Shown piece by piece: positions 1-7,893 of a stretch of 64,000 nucleotides of DNA. The notes under the pieces were generated by a model. That model saw nothing but the letters and a program-made list of their open reading frames with translations. It was not told the origin of the DNA and ran no database searches. Both the position numbers and the translations under genes were made by a program. This stretch comes from Martinezella rhizogenes (GTDB lineage: Bacteria; Pseudomonadota; Alphaproteobacteria; Rhizobiales; Rhizobiaceae), in assembly GCA_013322215.1 (NCBI GenBank), contig JAAMEZ010000052.1, positions 1-64,000 of the forward strand, in the 5' to 3' direction. Position 1 is the first letter of the stretch, and each line of letters starts with the position of its first letter.

Positions 1-1
1 C

Positions 2-268
2 TATGAGCGCGGGGTGAAGCTGATCGGGGCGACGGCGCATTATGTGACGGCCGATCTCGACGAGGGTCCGATCATCGAGCAGGACACGGCGCGCATCACG
101 CATGCGCAGTCGGCCGAGGACTATGTCTCAATCGGCCGCGATGTGGAGAGCCAGGTTCTCGCCCGCGCCATCCATGCGCATATCCACTTCCGCACCTTCC
201 TCAACGGCAACCGCACCGTCGTCTTCCCGGCAAGTCCGGGGTCCTATGCCTCCGAGCGCATGGGGTGA
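2..268 (+). CDS. purU: Formyltetrahydrofolate deformylase, C-terminal part (cut by window start)
   Basis: The reading frame is open from the first bases and ends at TGA 266-268, so only about the last 88 residues are present. Segments such as KLIGATAHYVT, LDEGPIIEQD and the ending RTVVFPASPGSY are typical of the PurU C-terminus, which carries the formyl-transferase-like hydrolase fold and releases formate from 10-formyl-THF. In rhizobia purU and folD are often neighbours in one-carbon (sarcosine/betaine) clusters, and a folD remnant follows here 3 bp later. The upstream context lies outside the window. The family call is strong; whether the full gene is intact cannot be judged. Confidence 0.9.
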   Translation, partial: YERGVKLIGATAHYVTADLDEGPIIEQDTARITHAQSAEDYVSIGRDVESQVLARAIHAHIHFRTFLNGNRTVVFPASPGSYASERMG

Positions 269-271
269 GTG

Positions 272-467
272 ATGGCGCTCGCAACAGTGATCGACGGGAA
301 ACAAGCGGCGGCTGGTGTGCGATGTCGCCTATGGCGAAGTCTCCGAAGTCGCTCAGGCCATCACGCCGGTTCCAGGCGGTGTCGGTCCGATGACGATCGC
401 CATGCTGATGGCCAATACCGTCATCGCTGCCCATCGCTCAGCCGGCAGAAAGCCGCCGAGGTTTTAG
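272..467 (+). pseudogene. folD: folD remnant: N-terminal tip joined out of frame to C-terminal end
   Basis: Starting at ATG 272, the first codons read MALATVIDGK, the usual FolD amino-terminus (methylene-THF dehydrogenase/cyclohydrolase). From about 306, in a different frame, the sequence reads LVCDVAYGEVSEVAQAITPV followed by PGGVGPMTIAMLMANTVIAA and ends at TAG 465-467; this is the highly conserved FolD C-terminus. Roughly 220 central residues, including the substrate and most NADP contacts, are missing, and the two ends are in different frames. This looks like an internal deletion of a folD copy next to purU. The 70-residue frame running to 481 across the junction is not a sensible protein. 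A functional folD presumably exists elsewhere in the genome (inference). Confidence 0.85.
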
Positions 468-490
468 AGCAATGCTCCTAAGCAGAAGAT

Positions 491-538
491 CTTACGCTGG
501 GTGACGAAGTCGATTGACGCAGCCCATGATGGCGTAAG
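491..538. repeat. Inverted repeat between convergent ends of folD remnant and lacI-type gene
   Basis: CTTACGC at 491-497 is the reverse complement of GCGTAAG at 532-538, and TGGG 498-501 can also pair with CCCA 523-526. It lies between two convergent genes and could act as a weak bidirectional terminator, but there is no T-tract. The rest of 468-595 shows nothing recognisable. Confidence 0.3.
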
Positions 539-595
539 CAATTGCATGGCGCGTCATCGCAATCATATCCGCGCCGTAACTCACGATGCGAGACG

Positions 596-1675
596 TTATT
601 GACCGTTGCGGGATGGGGAGGCGACCGATCCGCGTTTGATCAGGCTCGTTTTGATGGCAGTTCGCTCGACAGGCAGATCCTTGCCGTTCAGCCGCGAGAT
701 CAGACGCTCGGCCGCCTTCTTGCCCATCTCGTAGACGGGCTGGTCGATGACGGTAATCGGCGGTGTGGTGACGGTCGTCCAGTCCGCATCCAGAAAAGAG
801 ATCATCGATATATCGCGCGGTATGGACAATCCCAGTGTCTGCAAGGTCTTGAAGATCCTAAGTCCGACGAGACTGTCTGATGCGATGAGGGCGGTCGGCG
901 GCGCCATGTCCTGCAGCAAGCTCTTGACGACAGCGTCAGTCCTGGGCTGATTGGTTGCGCCAAGCCGCACGTAATATCGAGCCGTCTCAATGCCGGCATC
1001 AGCCTGCTGCTTCAGCACGCCTTCCACGCGTTCGCGCACTGCGGAATTGGAAATGCTGCGGCTATCGCCAAGGAGTTCGCTCTCGGCATCCATCGCCGAT
1101 ATATAGGCGATCCGCCGATGCCCCATATCGAGAAGATGGCGGGTGGCGATCATGGCCGCGTCAAAATCATCGCCGGTGACCGCATCGACGCCCAGCTCCG
1201 GAACGCTTCTGTCAAACAGAACGAGCGGCACGCCAACGCGGCGTATGTCCCGAAGATGCCCCATCTGGTCGCAGCGCGCCGGCGTCACGATCAATCCATC
1301 GACGCGCTTGCCGATGAGCAGGTCGACCGCTGACTTTTCTGTATCGAGTTCTTCACCGGAATTGGCAATGATCACATTGAAGCCGGCCATGCGCGCGGCA
1401 TCACTGATTCCTCGGACGGCAAGGCTGAAGAAGGCATTTTCGATATCGCCGACCACAACCCCGATGATGCCGGATTTACCTGTCGTCATGCTACGGGCCA
1501 GTTCGTTTGGCCGGTATTCGAGCGCCGCGGCAGCGGCAAGCACCTGCTCGCGAACCTTGTCGCTGACGACGCCGTAGCCGCCGAGCACACGAGCCGCGGT
1601 GGCCTTCGAGACATTCGCTGCCCTGGCAACATCGGCGACTGTAACGGAGCGTTTCGAGGTGAGGGGCTCTTCCAT
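596..1675 (-). CDS. LacI/PurR-family transcriptional regulator
   Basis: This 359-residue protein has the LacI layout. An N-terminal helix-turn-helix at about residues 11-36 (VTVADVARAANVSKATAARV) is followed by a hinge helix (NELARSMTTGKSG), then a periplasmic-binding-protein-like effector domain (IIGVVVGDIENAFFSLAVRG, VDGLIVTPARCD, ALIASDSLVGLRI). Start ATG 1675 places the HTH at the usual distance. It is divergent from the amino-acid-type transporter operon beginning at 1862, and the 186-bp gap holds two near-identical operator-like dyads. It most likely represses that operon and itself, with a small-molecule inducer. LacI-type control of an amino-acid-type importer plus oxidase is less usual than for sugars; the ligand is unknown. 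Confidence 0.9.
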   Translation of the reverse strand: MEEPLTSKRSVTVADVARAANVSKATAARVLGGYGVVSDKVREQVLAAAAALEYRPNELARSMTTGKSGIIGVVVGDIENAFFSLAVRGISDAARMAGFNVIIANSGEELDTEKSAVDLLIGKRVDGLIVTPARCDQMGHLRDIRRVGVPLVLFDRSVPELGVDAVTGDDFDAAMIATRHLLDMGHRRIAYISAMDAESELLGDSRSISNSAVRERVEGVLKQQADAGIETARYYVRLGATNQPRTDAVVKSLLQDMAPPTALIASDSLVGLRIFKTLQTLGLSIPRDISMISFLDADWTTVTTPPITVIDQPVYEMGKKAAERLISRLNGKDLPVERTAIKTSLIKRGSVASPSRNGQ

Positions 1676-1734
1676 GGGATGACGATTACAAGAGTTGTTG
1701 ACGGACGGTCAATCTGAAGTTAACAAATAGCATT

Positions 1735-1746
1735 GAGACCGGTCTC
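1735..1746. promoter_or_regulatory. Palindromic operator GAGACCGGTCTC (site 1)
   Basis: A perfect 12-bp palindrome with the central CG typical of LacI/GntR-like operators. It lies in the divergent gap between the LacI-type gene and the transporter operon. A second copy is centred exactly 21 bp downstream, so both would face the same side of the helix. Confidence 0.6.
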
Positions 1747-1755
1747 TTTTTACAT

Positions 1756-1767
1756 GATACCGGTCTC
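1756..1767. promoter_or_regulatory. Operator-like half-matching copy GATACCGGTCTC (site 2)
   Basis: Differs from site 1 by one base (GAT for GAG) and keeps the ACCGGT core. It sits about 95 bp upstream of the binding-protein start codon, where a bound repressor could block the promoter of the transporter operon. Confidence 0.55.
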
Positions 1768-1861
1768 TTGTCCAGATAATCTCTTGCCGATGTATGGTCG
1801 GGGAATACGGACGCGCATGCACGAATGCCGATAAGAGCATCCTTCAGAGCGGAGAACGAAC

Positions 1862-2689
1862 ATGAAATTATTCAGTATTTTCTCGGCCATAGCCGCGCCT
1901 CTGCGCGCTGGCGCGCTGGCCTATCTCGTCGCAGCAAGCGTCGGCCCGGCGGTCGCCGCCGATAATCCCTACAATCTGATCGATCCGGGCGTCATCAGCG
2001 TCGGTACGATGGGAGATTCCAAGCCCTACACCTTCACGACGGCCGATGGCCAATTCACCGGCTTCGATATCGAACTCTTTCTGAATGTCGTTTCGCGTAT
2101 GGGCTTTCCCAAGGATAAGGTGACGTTCACCGGCCAGGAATTCTCGGCCCTGCTGCCGTCGGTCGCCAACCAGCGCTTCGACGTCGCCGTTGCCGCGATC
2201 GGAACCACCGAGGCACGGAAGAAAACGGTCGATTTCTCCGATGGTTATCTCGCCGGCTATCTCTCGGTTCTGACATCGGATGCCTCGATCAAGGATGCAA
2301 CCGGCCTCAAGGGCAAACGCCTCGGCGTCGTGCAGGGCACCTTGCAGGAGATCTACGCTGCGAAGAATTTCGCAGGCACCGATCTTGTCAAATTTCCGGA
2401 CAACAATTCTGCCGTGGCGGCGCTGAACAACGGCACCGTCGATGCGCATTTCCTCGATTATGAAGCAGCCAAACAATATGGCGAGCGCTATCCGGCATTG
2501 AAGATTGCGGTGAATATCCCATCCTTCGATGCACCGGCGGGCTTCGTCGTCCACAAGGGCAACGACGCCTTCCGTCTGGCGCTCAACAAGGCGCTGCACG
2601 AAGCCATGCAGGACGGCACCTGGAAGACGCTCTATGAGAAGTGGTTCCCCGGCTCGCCGATGCCCGATCAATATCTTCCCAAGAAGTAA
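1862..2689 (+). CDS. ABC transporter substrate-binding protein, polar amino acid type
   Basis: 275 residues. A signal peptide with a hydrophobic core ends at about VGPAVAA, residues 28-34. The body is a family-3 extracellular binding protein (SBP_bac_3): VISVGTMGDSKPYTF, GFDIELFLNVVSRM, FDVAVAAIGTTEARKKTVDFSD and KGKRLGVVQGT match the two-lobe core of glutamine/histidine/opine binding proteins. GGAGAACGAAC precedes the ATG. It is first in an operon with the fused permease-ATPase (69 bp later) and a FAD oxidase, and would deliver ligand to that permease in the periplasm. The ligand is probably an amino acid or amino-acid derivative; specificity is not readable from the sequence. Confidence 0.9.
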   Translation: MKLFSIFSAIAAPLRAGALAYLVAASVGPAVAADNPYNLIDPGVISVGTMGDSKPYTFTTADGQFTGFDIELFLNVVSRMGFPKDKVTFTGQEFSALLPSVANQRFDVAVAAIGTTEARKKTVDFSDGYLAGYLSVLTSDASIKDATGLKGKRLGVVQGTLQEIYAAKNFAGTDLVKFPDNNSAVAALNNGTVDAHFLDYEAAKQYGERYPALKIAVNIPSFDAPAGFVVHKGNDAFRLALNKALHEAMQDGTWKTLYEKWFPGSPMPDQYLPKK

Positions 2690-2758
2690 GGCCGCGCCGC
2701 CGTCCGGTTTGCCGGGCGGCGGCATTTAGCTGCCTGGCGAATTTCATGGGGAATTTGA

Positions 2759-4285
2759 ATGGATTGGCTTGAAAACCTCCGTCGTAGCTTCCTGGATTGG
2801 GATGCGATGGCAGAAGTCCTGCCGAGTATGATTACGGTCGGACTGAAGAACACACTCATCCTGGCGGCGTCGTCCACCGTGCTTGGCGTCATCATCGGCA
2901 TGGTGCTCGCCGTCATGGGCATTTCGCAGTCCCGTTGGCTGCGCCTGCCGGCCCGCATCTATACCGATATTTTTCGCGGCCTGCCGGCGATCGTGACGAT
3001 CCTCATCATCGGCCAGGGCTTTGCCCGCATCGGCCGCGAGATCTTCGGCCCATCGCCCTTTCCGCTCGGCATCATCGCGCTCAGCCTTATCGCAGGCGCC
3101 TATATCGGCGAGATCTTTCGATCGGGCATTCAAAGTGTCGAGCGCGGTCAGATGGAGGCCTGCCGCGCGCTTAGCATGAGTTACGGGCAGGGGATGCGGC
3201 TGATCGTCATTCCGCAAGGAGTGCGGCGCGTTCTGCCGGCGCTCGTCAACCAGTTCATCGGCAACGTCAAGGATTCGAGCCTTGTCTATTTTCTGGGGCT
3301 GCTTGCCTCCGAACGCGAAATCTTCCGCGTCGGCCAGGACCAAGCCGTGGTCACAGGCAACCTCTCGCCTCTGCTGCTTGCCGGCGTCTTCTATCTGGTG
3401 ATCACTGTGCCGCTGACGCATCTCGTCAACTATATCGACGCGCGTCTGCGTCTCGGGCGTCAGGGTCGCGGTTCCGGCGCCACGAGCGGTCTTGTTGAAG
3501 TCGGCGAACTGGAGGCTGCTTCAGACACGCAGACGCCGACGGATACCGGACCACGCTTCAAGGGCGGCGCCGTCAGGATCCGCGATCTCAGCATGTCCTA
3601 TGGCGATCTCGAAGTATTGAAGGGCATCGATCTCGATATAGCGAGAGGCACGGTGATCTGCATCATCGGGCCGTCCGGCTCCGGCAAGTCGACACTGCTC
3701 CGGTGCCTGAACCGGCTGGTGGAGCCGAAGCGCGGCGACATCGAGCTCGATGGCGAAAGCATCCTGTCCATGAAGCCGGAAAATCTGCGTCGCCGCGTGG
3801 GCATGGTGTTTCAGCACTTCAATCTCTTTCCGGACCACACCGCGCTTGAAAACGTCATGCTGTCGCTGACCAAGATCAAGAGAATGCCGAAGGGTGAGGC
3901 GCGGCGGATTGCCGAGACCCGCCTTGCGGAAGTGGGTCTTGCAGGGCGGAAGGATCACCGCCCCGCTGGTCTTTCCGGCGGCCAGCAGCAGCGCGTCGCC
4001 ATCGCCCGCGCTCTTGCCATGGATCCGGAAGTCGTTCTCTTCGACGAGGTCACGAGCGCGCTCGATCCGGAGCTGGTAAAGGGGGTTCTTGACTTGATGG
4101 CCAATCTCGGGCGCCAGGGCATGACCATGGCGGTCGTTACCCACGAGATGGGGTTTGCCCGCAGGGTCGCCGACCAGGTCGTCTTCATGGATGAAGGCCG
4201 CATCGTTGAAGCCGGCCCGCCGCAACAGATCTTCGACAATCCACAAAGCGAACGGCTGAAACGCTTCCTCGCCGAGGTCCTCTGA
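2759..4285 (+). CDS. Fused amino-acid ABC transporter permease and ATP-binding protein
   Basis: 508 residues combining two normally separate subunits. Residues 1 to about 230 form a HisM/GlnP-type permease with several hydrophobic helices and the coupling motif near ALSMSYGQGMRLIVIPQGVR. A hydrophilic linker of about 30 residues (232-262) follows. Residues 265-508 form a GlnQ-type ATPase: Walker A GPSGSGKST at about 304-312, signature LSGGQQQRVAIARA, Walker B VVLFDEVTSALD and switch His in VVTHEMGF. There is no frameshift, so the fusion is genuine. With the upstream binding protein this makes a complete importer with one permease type, presumably a homodimer. The ATG is preceded by GGGGAA. 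Confidence 0.92.
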   Translation: MDWLENLRRSFLDWDAMAEVLPSMITVGLKNTLILAASSTVLGVIIGMVLAVMGISQSRWLRLPARIYTDIFRGLPAIVTILIIGQGFARIGREIFGPSPFPLGIIALSLIAGAYIGEIFRSGIQSVERGQMEACRALSMSYGQGMRLIVIPQGVRRVLPALVNQFIGNVKDSSLVYFLGLLASEREIFRVGQDQAVVTGNLSPLLLAGVFYLVITVPLTHLVNYIDARLRLGRQGRGSGATSGLVEVGELEAASDTQTPTDTGPRFKGGAVRIRDLSMSYGDLEVLKGIDLDIARGTVICIIGPSGSGKSTLLRCLNRLVEPKRGDIELDGESILSMKPENLRRRVGMVFQHFNLFPDHTALENVMLSLTKIKRMPKGEARRIAETRLAEVGLAGRKDHRPAGLSGGQQQRVAIARALAMDPEVVLFDEVTSALDPELVKGVLDLMANLGRQGMTMAVVTHEMGFARRVADQVVFMDEGRIVEAGPPQQIFDNPQSERLKRFLAEVL

Positions 4286-4354
4286 CAAACAGGGCCGGCG
4301 AGAAATCAGGCGGCCCTTCGATCGTAACATTCCTTACTGACAAGGTTTTCCAAC

Positions 4355-5482
4355 ATGCATGCTCCCACTCGTTCTTTGAAAGTCGTTGTTGTCGGCGGCG
4401 GTATCTTCGGGGTTTCCAGCGCCGTTCATCTGGCGCGGCTTGGCGTTCAGACAACGCTGATCAACGACGGCCCGCTGGCAAACGGCGCATCGGGCCGTTC
4501 GCTCGCCTGGCTCAATTCCGCAAGGCGCCGCTCCGATGCCTATCATCGGCTGCGTTTGGCCGGCATCGACCGCTATCGCACACTTTCTGCCAGATATCCG
4601 GATGCGGCATGGCTACGCTTTGACGGAGGCCTGACCTGGGATGCCGACGAAGCCGATAACGACATCGCCGCCGTCTTCGATTACGAGCGTGATCTTGGCT
4701 ATCATGCACAATTGCTGACGTCGGGTGAGATTGCGAAAGCGACGCCGGGCGTCGACCCTCGTTCTGTGACGCGGCAGGGTGCTATCTTCAATCCGGGCGA
4801 AGGCTGGGTCGATCTGCCATCCCTGATCGGCGTTCTGGCCGAGGAGTTCCGGTCTTTGGGCGGCGAAATCGTCACCGATGTCGGCCGGGCGGCTGTCAAG
4901 GTAGAGGATGGTCGCGCCCGCGGCGTCACGACTGCGAGTGGCGCCCGTTGGGCGGCCGATGCTGTCTTGCTGGCGGCAGGCGGCGAGGTGCCGGCAATCG
5001 TTGCGGAAGCCGGCCCGCACATCGGCGACGATACGCCGATCGCGCTTCTCGTTCGGACGAAACCAATCAAGCATCCGCTGAAGGCCGTGCTGAATACGCC
5101 GCGCGTTGCCATCCGCCCGACCCCTGAGGGTGCCTTTGCGCTGGATTCAGCCTGGTCGGAAGAAGAGGTCATCGTAAAGGCCGATGGTAGCTACGAAATC
5201 AAGCCTTCGACACTCGAAGGGTTGCTGCAGGAAGCCTCGAAGGTGCTGGAAGGAAATCCGAAGCTCGAAATCGGCGACTATGGCGTCGGTCCCAAGCCCA
5301 TCCCTGGCGACGGCGAGCCGGTTTTCGGCGAATTGCAGACGATCCCGGGCTATTTCGTTGCATTCAGCCATAGCGGCGCCACTCTTGGGCTGATCGCCGG
5401 CGAACTGCTTGCCGATGAGATCGCCACTGGCAAGCGTCATCCGCTTCTGGCCGCTTTCCGGCCGGAACGCTTCGCCAGGTAG
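4355..5482 (+). CDS. FAD-dependent oxidoreductase, D-amino-acid oxidase (DAO) family
   Basis: 375 residues with an N-terminal Rossmann dinucleotide motif (VVVVGGGIFGVSSAVHLARLG, about residues 10-30) and a C-terminal FAD-binding stretch (HSGATLGLIAGELLADEI) typical of the DAO/GlyOx/DadA group. These flavoenzymes oxidise amines or amino acids to imines or keto acids. It lies 69 bp downstream of the fused importer on the same strand, so it probably acts on the imported compound. Substrate could be a D-amino acid, an N-methyl amino acid or an opine-like secondary amine; the sequence does not decide. It ends convergently with the next gene; the 169-bp gap to 5652 shows no clear terminator. Confidence 0.85.
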   Translation: MHAPTRSLKVVVVGGGIFGVSSAVHLARLGVQTTLINDGPLANGASGRSLAWLNSARRRSDAYHRLRLAGIDRYRTLSARYPDAAWLRFDGGLTWDADEADNDIAAVFDYERDLGYHAQLLTSGEIAKATPGVDPRSVTRQGAIFNPGEGWVDLPSLIGVLAEEFRSLGGEIVTDVGRAAVKVEDGRARGVTTASGARWAADAVLLAAGGEVPAIVAEAGPHIGDDTPIALLVRTKPIKHPLKAVLNTPRVAIRPTPEGAFALDSAWSEEEVIVKADGSYEIKPSTLEGLLQEASKVLEGNPKLEIGDYGVGPKPIPGDGEPVFGELQTIPGYFVAFSHSGATLGLIAGELLADEIATGKRHPLLAAFRPERFAR

Positions 5483-5651
5483 TTTGATCGGAAAGGCAGC
5501 CGACACGTTCAAGAGCGTCCGTCCTCAGGGCCAATCTCCCACAGCTTGCTTGCGTTCGGGCCGGTCGTCAGATCGACATGATCGAGGATGTCGCAATCTG
5601 GCCCGGGCATTGAACCTTGCCTTCTCCGGATACCGAGGATGTTGGCAGCGG

Positions 5652-6974
5652 TCAGGCATGCGGCGGCATGGGAGCGCCGGCCAGTTTGGTCTTGATCCAA
5701 TCTGAAATACGATAATAGCGTAGCGTAAGTTTGGGACCGTAATTCATATAGAAAGGGGCCGCCGAAAGCGGCTCCAGCTTCAGCGACAGATCCTTTTCCG
5801 GTACGCCGCTGGCCCATTCCGACAGGATGCCGCCGAGCATGCTGCCCGTCGGCACGCCGCGGCCGGACAGGCCAGTCAGCGCCACGACGCCCGGTGCCAG
5901 GTCGTAGAGGCGGGGAATGGTGCGGTATTGCATGTCCAGCTCGCCAAACCAGAAATATTCCCAGCGGATCTCCTGTTTGATCTGCGGATGCAGCCATTTG
6001 AGCCGGTCGCTCATGACCTGTCGCGTATAATCCATGTCGCGGCCGCGCCGTCCCATCGGGAACATGGAGGCGACGATCCGGCCTTCGGCATTGTATTTGT
6101 AGACATAGATATCGCCACGCCCATCATGGATGGTGGTGTTGCGCGGCAGCACCGACAGCCGCTCGTCGTCGGAAAGCGGCTGGGTAGCGGCGACGAAGAC
6201 CCTCTGGATCTTGAAGGTCTGATCCAGCTTCGGCCAGCCGCCGACGGTATAGGCGCCCGTCGCGAAGATCACCTTGTCGGCAATGACCTTCCCTTTCGGC
6301 GTGCTGACCGCCCAGCCGCCCGCCTCGCGCTCGCATCCCGTCACCGGTGAGCTGGTGTGAATGACGCCGCCTTCCTGCAGGACTGCGCGTGCGAGACCGC
6401 GGGAATAGCCGAGGGGATTGAGATGCCCCGCCTCCTCATGCAGCCAGCCGCCGTGGAAGCGCGGGCTGCCCGTGATCGCGGCAACCTCGTCCTTGCCGAT
6501 GGCCCGGGTTTTGGCGCCGACGGCATTGTAGGTACGAACCTTTTCCTCGATTGTCTTCATCAGACCGGGGTAGAGCGCTCCCATGACATAGCCGTTCTGC
6601 TGCCATTCGCATTGGATCTGGTACTGTCGGATCATGCTGGAGACCTGGTCGTTGGCACGCGTCTGTCGAGCAATCAATCGTTCAGCCCAAGGCTCGCCCA
6701 GCATGGAGCGCAGCTCTGGCAGGCTGTAATGGGTGAAGGTCGGAGTGCAGTGCCCGGCGTTGCGGCCGGAACCGCCGAAGCCGACTTCTTCCTTTTCGAG
6801 AAGCACGACGCTTACGCCGCTCTTTGCAAGCTCAAGAGCGGTGGTCAGCCCCGTATAGCCACCGCCAACAATGCAGACATCTGCCTTGATCGTGCCCAGC
6901 AGCTCCGTGGTCTCGGGAGCGGGTGCCGCGGTGGCGTACCACAGGGTTGTTTTGAACGGCGAGAATTTCGTCAT
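5652..6974 (-). CDS. FAD-dependent oxidoreductase, gamma-glutamylputrescine-oxidase-like
   Basis: 440 residues. The pattern is that of PuuB/OrdL-like members of the DAO family: an N-terminal aromatic segment (TLWYATAAPAPETTELLG), a Rossmann motif DVCIVGGGYTGLTTALELAKSG at about residues 31-52, then GFGGSGRNAGHCTPTF, and near the C-terminus LTGLSGRGVPTGSMLGGILSEW. Such enzymes oxidise amines or glutamylated amines, producing H2O2 or passing electrons on. It is the last gene of the minus-strand cluster, 9 bp after the permease ending at 6984. It is the second of three DAO-family proteins within 8 kb. Exact substrate unknown. Confidence 0.87.
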   Translation of the reverse strand: MTKFSPFKTTLWYATAAPAPETTELLGTIKADVCIVGGGYTGLTTALELAKSGVSVVLLEKEEVGFGGSGRNAGHCTPTFTHYSLPELRSMLGEPWAERLIARQTRANDQVSSMIRQYQIQCEWQQNGYVMGALYPGLMKTIEEKVRTYNAVGAKTRAIGKDEVAAITGSPRFHGGWLHEEAGHLNPLGYSRGLARAVLQEGGVIHTSSPVTGCEREAGGWAVSTPKGKVIADKVIFATGAYTVGGWPKLDQTFKIQRVFVAATQPLSDDERLSVLPRNTTIHDGRGDIYVYKYNAEGRIVASMFPMGRRGRDMDYTRQVMSDRLKWLHPQIKQEIRWEYFWFGELDMQYRTIPRLYDLAPGVVALTGLSGRGVPTGSMLGGILSEWASGVPEKDLSLKLEPLSAAPFYMNYGPKLTLRYYRISDWIKTKLAGAPMPPHA

Positions 6975-6983
6975 CCCACATCC

Positions 6984-7883
6984 TCAGTGCAGATCGCTTC
7001 GGGCATCGAGCGCATCGCGCAGGCCGTCGCCGATGAAGTTGAAGCTGGTGACGGCGAGCGTGATGGCGACGCCGGGGACAATGGCGAGCCACGGTGCGCT
7101 AGCGAGATATTGCTGCGCGCCGTTCAGCATATTGCCCCAGCTCGGGAGGGGAGGTTGGATGCCGTAGCCGAGGAAGCTGACATAGGCTTCAAGCAGGATG
7201 GCGCGGGCGACCGTCAGCGTGGCGGCGACGATGATCGGGCCGACGGCGTTTGGCAGCAGTTCGCGAAACATGATCCATCTGTTGGAGAGGCCGAGCATGC
7301 GCGCGGCGAGCACGAAATCGCGTTCGCGCAGCGATCGCACCTCCGCCTCGACGATGCGAGCGGTCTCCATCCAGCTCGTCACCGCGATGATGACGGTGAT
7401 CATGAAAGGGCTCGGCTTGATGAAGGCGGCCAGCGTCAGCAGCAGGAAGATGCTGGGAAAGGACAGAAAGGCGTCGACGAAGCGCATCAGCAATATCCCG
7501 ATACGCCCGCCGTAATAGCCGGCCACGATGCCGATCACCGTGCCGATCAAGGTGCTGAGCACCATCGCGAAGAAACCGACGAGCAGTGAAATCCGGCCCG
7601 CCATGAACAGGCGCACGGCAACGTCGCGTCCGAGCGGGTCGGTGCCGAAAATATGGTAGCCGGCCGTAAAGGGCGGCGCGAACCGGGCACGCAGGTCGAT
7701 ATAGAGCTCGTCATAGGGAAGCAGCGACGGCCCCAGCAGGCAGGCAAGGACAATGAGCGTGATCATGGCCACGCCGAGGAGTGCGAGCCTGTGGCGGACG
7801 AAACGGCGCAAGGTACGGTTTTGCCACCAGCGCGAATGCGAGAACAGTGATTGCGAAAGGGTTGCGGGGGAGGAGGAAGACAT
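6984..7883 (-). CDS. Dipeptide-type ABC transporter permease (DppC-like)
   Basis: 299 residues from ATG 7883. The frame is open to 7955, but that would overlap the upstream permease; ATG 7883 has GGAG about 10 bases upstream and starts MSSSSPATL. An N-terminal cytoplasmic segment and first helix (LALLGVAMITLIVLACLLG) precede a loop with DPLGRDVAVRLFMAGRISLLVGFF, and the coupling motif is around LGLSNRWIMFRELLPNAVGPI. These are hallmarks of DppC/OppC inner-membrane permeases. It pairs with the DppB-like permease that ends 10 bp upstream. Confidence 0.92.
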   Translation of the reverse strand: MSSSSPATLSQSLFSHSRWWQNRTLRRFVRHRLALLGVAMITLIVLACLLGPSLLPYDELYIDLRARFAPPFTAGYHIFGTDPLGRDVAVRLFMAGRISLLVGFFAMVLSTLIGTVIGIVAGYYGGRIGILLMRFVDAFLSFPSIFLLLTLAAFIKPSPFMITVIIAVTSWMETARIVEAEVRSLRERDFVLAARMLGLSNRWIMFRELLPNAVGPIIVAATLTVARAILLEAYVSFLGYGIQPPLPSWGNMLNGAQQYLASAPWLAIVPGVAITLAVTSFNFIGDGLRDALDARSDLH

Positions 7884-7893
7884 GGCGTTTCTC

